Source: Rhizobium leguminosarum bv. trifolii WSM2297 (lineage in GTDB: Bacteria; Pseudomonadota; Alphaproteobacteria; Rhizobiales; Rhizobiaceae). From it: 64,000 bases of DNA. A program made the position numbers and the translations under genes. The DNA lies in assembly GCF_000271845.1 (NCBI RefSeq), contig NZ_JH719395.1, positions 2,077,287 through 2,141,286 of the forward strand, given 5' to 3'. Numbering within the stretch: the stretch's first letter is position 1; each line of letters opens with the position of its first letter. Positions 62,362 to 64,000 of this stretch are shown one piece after another. Below the pieces are notes generated by a model that was given only the letters and a program-made list of their open reading frames with translations, was not told the origin of the DNA and did no database searches.

Positions 62362-62548
62362 CGCAAGTTTTGTGGTCTAGAATGCGAAAATCCCTTGAGA
62401 AAAGGGGATGAAGACAGCCGGATGCTTGCGAAGTGCAGGAGACTTGTTTCATAAAGCACATGCATCGTCGGCGTCGATAAAGCCGGCTTCGCGCCCGACG
62501 GCGAACCCTTCGTCCGCGAAACCATTGTGAACGCTTCTTGGATAGACA

Positions 62549-63058
62549 ATGCGTCAACCCGCAACGACCATCGATCTCCGGCGTGATCTCGTCGGCCTTC
62601 TGCCCCGCCTTCGCCGCTTCGCGATCACGCTCGCGGGTGAGGCTGCCATGGCCGACGAACTCGTTCAGGCCGTCTGTCAGCGCGCCATCGCCAAGGGCCA
62701 TCAGTGGAGCGGAGAAGGCCGGCTGGAAAGCTGGATCTACACGCTTGCCCGCCAGCAATGGACCGACGACAGCCGTAGGCGCAAGCCGAAGGCCTCCGTC
62801 CGCGGCAACGTCACCGATATTCGCGAGGCCGCCCGCGAACGCTCGGCTGCGGTCGATCCCGACGCCATCCATCGCATGATCGCCGATATGCCGGACGGCA
62901 TCTGCAGCATGTTCCTGCTTGTCGACGTCGAAGGCCACAGCTACCAGCAAGCCGCCGACATCATGGGCGTTCCGGTGGCAAATGTCGTTTCGCAGCTCGC
63001 GACCGCCAGGCTGCATTTTGCCGGGCTTGCCGGCTCCCACCCGATCCACAGGTACTGA
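62549..63058 (+). CDS. RNA polymerase sigma factor, ECF type
   Basis: A 169-residue group IV sigma factor with region 2 (LVGLLPRLRRFAITLAGEAA, then GRLESWIYTLARQQWTDDSR) and region 4 (PDGICSMFLLVDVEGHSYQQ, AADIMGVPVANVVSQLATAR). The start at 62549 is ATG in the position expected from region 2. It precedes a putative anti-sigma gene by 1 base. Class within the ECF family not assignable by eye; regulated genes unknown. Confidence 0.88.
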   Translation: MRQPATTIDLRRDLVGLLPRLRRFAITLAGEAAMADELVQAVCQRAIAKGHQWSGEGRLESWIYTLARQQWTDDSRRRKPKASVRGNVTDIREAARERSAAVDPDAIHRMIADMPDGICSMFLLVDVEGHSYQQAADIMGVPVANVVSQLATARLHFAGLAGSHPIHRY

Positions 63059-63059
63059 A

Positions 63060-63902
63060 TTGCCCGATCTCAGGAAATTGCCGCTCGAAGCCCAGCTCAC
63101 CGCCCTTCTCGATGGCGAAGTCTCGCCCGAACAGCGCCACGAACTGGAGCAGCGCCTGGCAGACGACGAGAATGCGCGCCGGCTGCACGAGAAGCTTCGC
63201 CACGGCGCCGATTTCGGCCGCCGCCGCCTCGATGATATCCTGAAGGAGCCGGTGCCGCTTGCCCTCGTCCGCTCGATCAAGAGCACGCAGCCGCCGAAGA
63301 CGCCGATCGCCCAGCGCGCCACGCGCCCGCCGGTGAAGCTGGCGCCGAGCGGCCCGCAGGCGCTGGCCGCCGCGCTTATTCTCTTTGCCGTTGGTTGCGG
63401 CATCGGCTATTTCGTCGGCACCAGCCCGGATGCCGATGAAATCGCCACCACGACCTCCGCCACGGCGCCTGCCAATACCAGCGACTGGCTGGGCGACGTC
63501 ACCGCCTATCAGCGCCTGCTGATCCGCCAGCCCCGGCATCTCGTCGAAGTGCCCGCCTCGCAGGCCGAGGAAATCTCCAGCTGGCTGACGACCGCGATCG
63601 GCGTGCCTTTCCGCGTGCCCGATCTCAGTGGCGAGTCCTGGACCTTCCAGGGCGCCCGCGTCATCCTCGGCGACAGCCGCCCTGTCGGCCAGCTCGTCTA
63701 TTCCAACGCCGACGGCGACGTCATCTCCATCTGCTTCCGCAAGGACGCGCAGCCACCGGAGACCGACGACTTCAAGGAAACCATCAAGGACGAGATCGGT
63801 CTTGTCACATGGCACAATGCCGGCACGTCCTACGTGCTTGCCGGCCCCTCCGCCGAAGCGACGCTCGGCCAGCTCGCCATGAAAGTCGCTACGGCGATCT
63901 GA
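63060..63902 (+). CDS. Anti-sigma factor-like membrane protein
   Basis: A 280-residue protein whose N-terminal region carries a zinc-less anti-sigma-type helical segment (LEAQLTALLDGEVSPEQRHE). A membrane helix follows near 101-123 (GPQALAAALILFAVGCGIGY). A periplasmic domain of about 150 residues completes it (LIRQPRHLVEVPASQAEEIS...VSYVLAGPS-like). TTG at 63060, 1 base after the sigma stop, is the best start. The HxxxCxxC motif of zinc-binding anti-sigma factors is absent, so it belongs to a different subclass. Confidence 0.78.
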   Translation: MPDLRKLPLEAQLTALLDGEVSPEQRHELEQRLADDENARRLHEKLRHGADFGRRRLDDILKEPVPLALVRSIKSTQPPKTPIAQRATRPPVKLAPSGPQALAAALILFAVGCGIGYFVGTSPDADEIATTTSATAPANTSDWLGDVTAYQRLLIRQPRHLVEVPASQAEEISSWLTTAIGVPFRVPDLSGESWTFQGARVILGDSRPVGQLVYSNADGDVISICFRKDAQPPETDDFKETIKDEIGLVTWHNAGTSYVLAGPSAEATLGQLAMKVATAI

Positions 63903-64000
63903 TCGCCGACTCGACGATTTGACGCGATAGGAAAATCGACGACCAGCGACAGCGGGCCGCTGGCGCCTATAGGAACGAATGCCCGGAGCATCGCCGACGG
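63903..64000. other. Window end, 98 bp
   Basis: No gene or motif can be supported in this stretch. Confidence 0.3.

Noticed and set aside
62362..62548. Plus-strand stretch reading VGVDKAGFAPDGEPF as a possible gene fragment
   Set aside because: No start, no family recognised and too short; more likely chance in the sigma-factor promoter region.

Overview
The window is about 64 kb of GC-rich, densely coding alphaproteobacterial chromosome. Gene content and order, codon choice, small BA14K and DUF1236 proteins, and interspersed palindromic repeats all point to Rhizobium, most likely the etli/leguminosarum group. The genus assignment is inferred from recognised families; no database search was made. 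Almost all genes are chromosomal housekeeping or conserved accessory genes. I see no prophage, insertion sequence, CRISPR array, rRNA or tRNA.

Layout. 1-9600: truncated aspartate aminotransferase, a Gram-negative sortase with its VIT/vWA substrate, a sugar dehydrogenase, a DUF3052 gene, a DMT exporter, a cold-shock gene behind an AT-rich leader, a BA14K protein, and a divergent SDR/HxlR pair. 9600-12600: a MarR - OmpR-type regulator - histidine kinase operon (PetP/PetR-like) beside a decayed ilvE remnant. 12600-17100: small envelope proteins, an MBL hydrolase, ybjN-proC-csaA, ubiK. 17300-23300: lgt, midA-like, pgeF, an M24/creatinase-fold gene, a lipoprotein gene and prs. 23500-30600: a secreted protein of unknown function, rplY, a GGDEF/EAL receptor with an adjacent solute-binding protein, pth and a GNAT gene. 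30600-38100: clpS, ychF, DUF2157, two MaoC hydratases, apt, and the cytochrome bc1 operon petABC with its promoter and terminator. 38400-48300: an endonuclease/exonuclease/phosphatase protein, two ABC exporters flanking a lone RHH protein, trmL, a Na/Pi cotransporter, hemF and small proteins. 48300-58240: DUF1285-Nudix-cca on the minus strand, then the MoxR-DUF58-DUF4159-membrane protein operon. 58240-64000: acetyltransferases, a glutathionyl-hydroquinone-reductase-like GST, a Nudix gene, a metallophosphoesterase, a TPR protein, and an ECF sigma/anti-sigma pair.

Systems worth attention. The 1034-4181 pair is a self-contained sortase/substrate dyad in a Gram-negative: the substrate carries LPQTA, a membrane helix and a basic tail, and the sortase has its His/Cys/Arg triad. 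The 50994-57819 operon pairs a MoxR AAA+ ATPase with one DUF58 protein and two large membrane proteins, one with a degraded and one with an intact DxSxS metal site. The 26266-29348 pair couples a membrane c-di-GMP enzyme to a periplasmic solute-binding protein. Smaller points are a 21-codon leader-like ORF upstream of an ABC exporter, a repeat element that supplies the last codons of the GST gene, and an M24-fold protein lacking the usual metal ligands.
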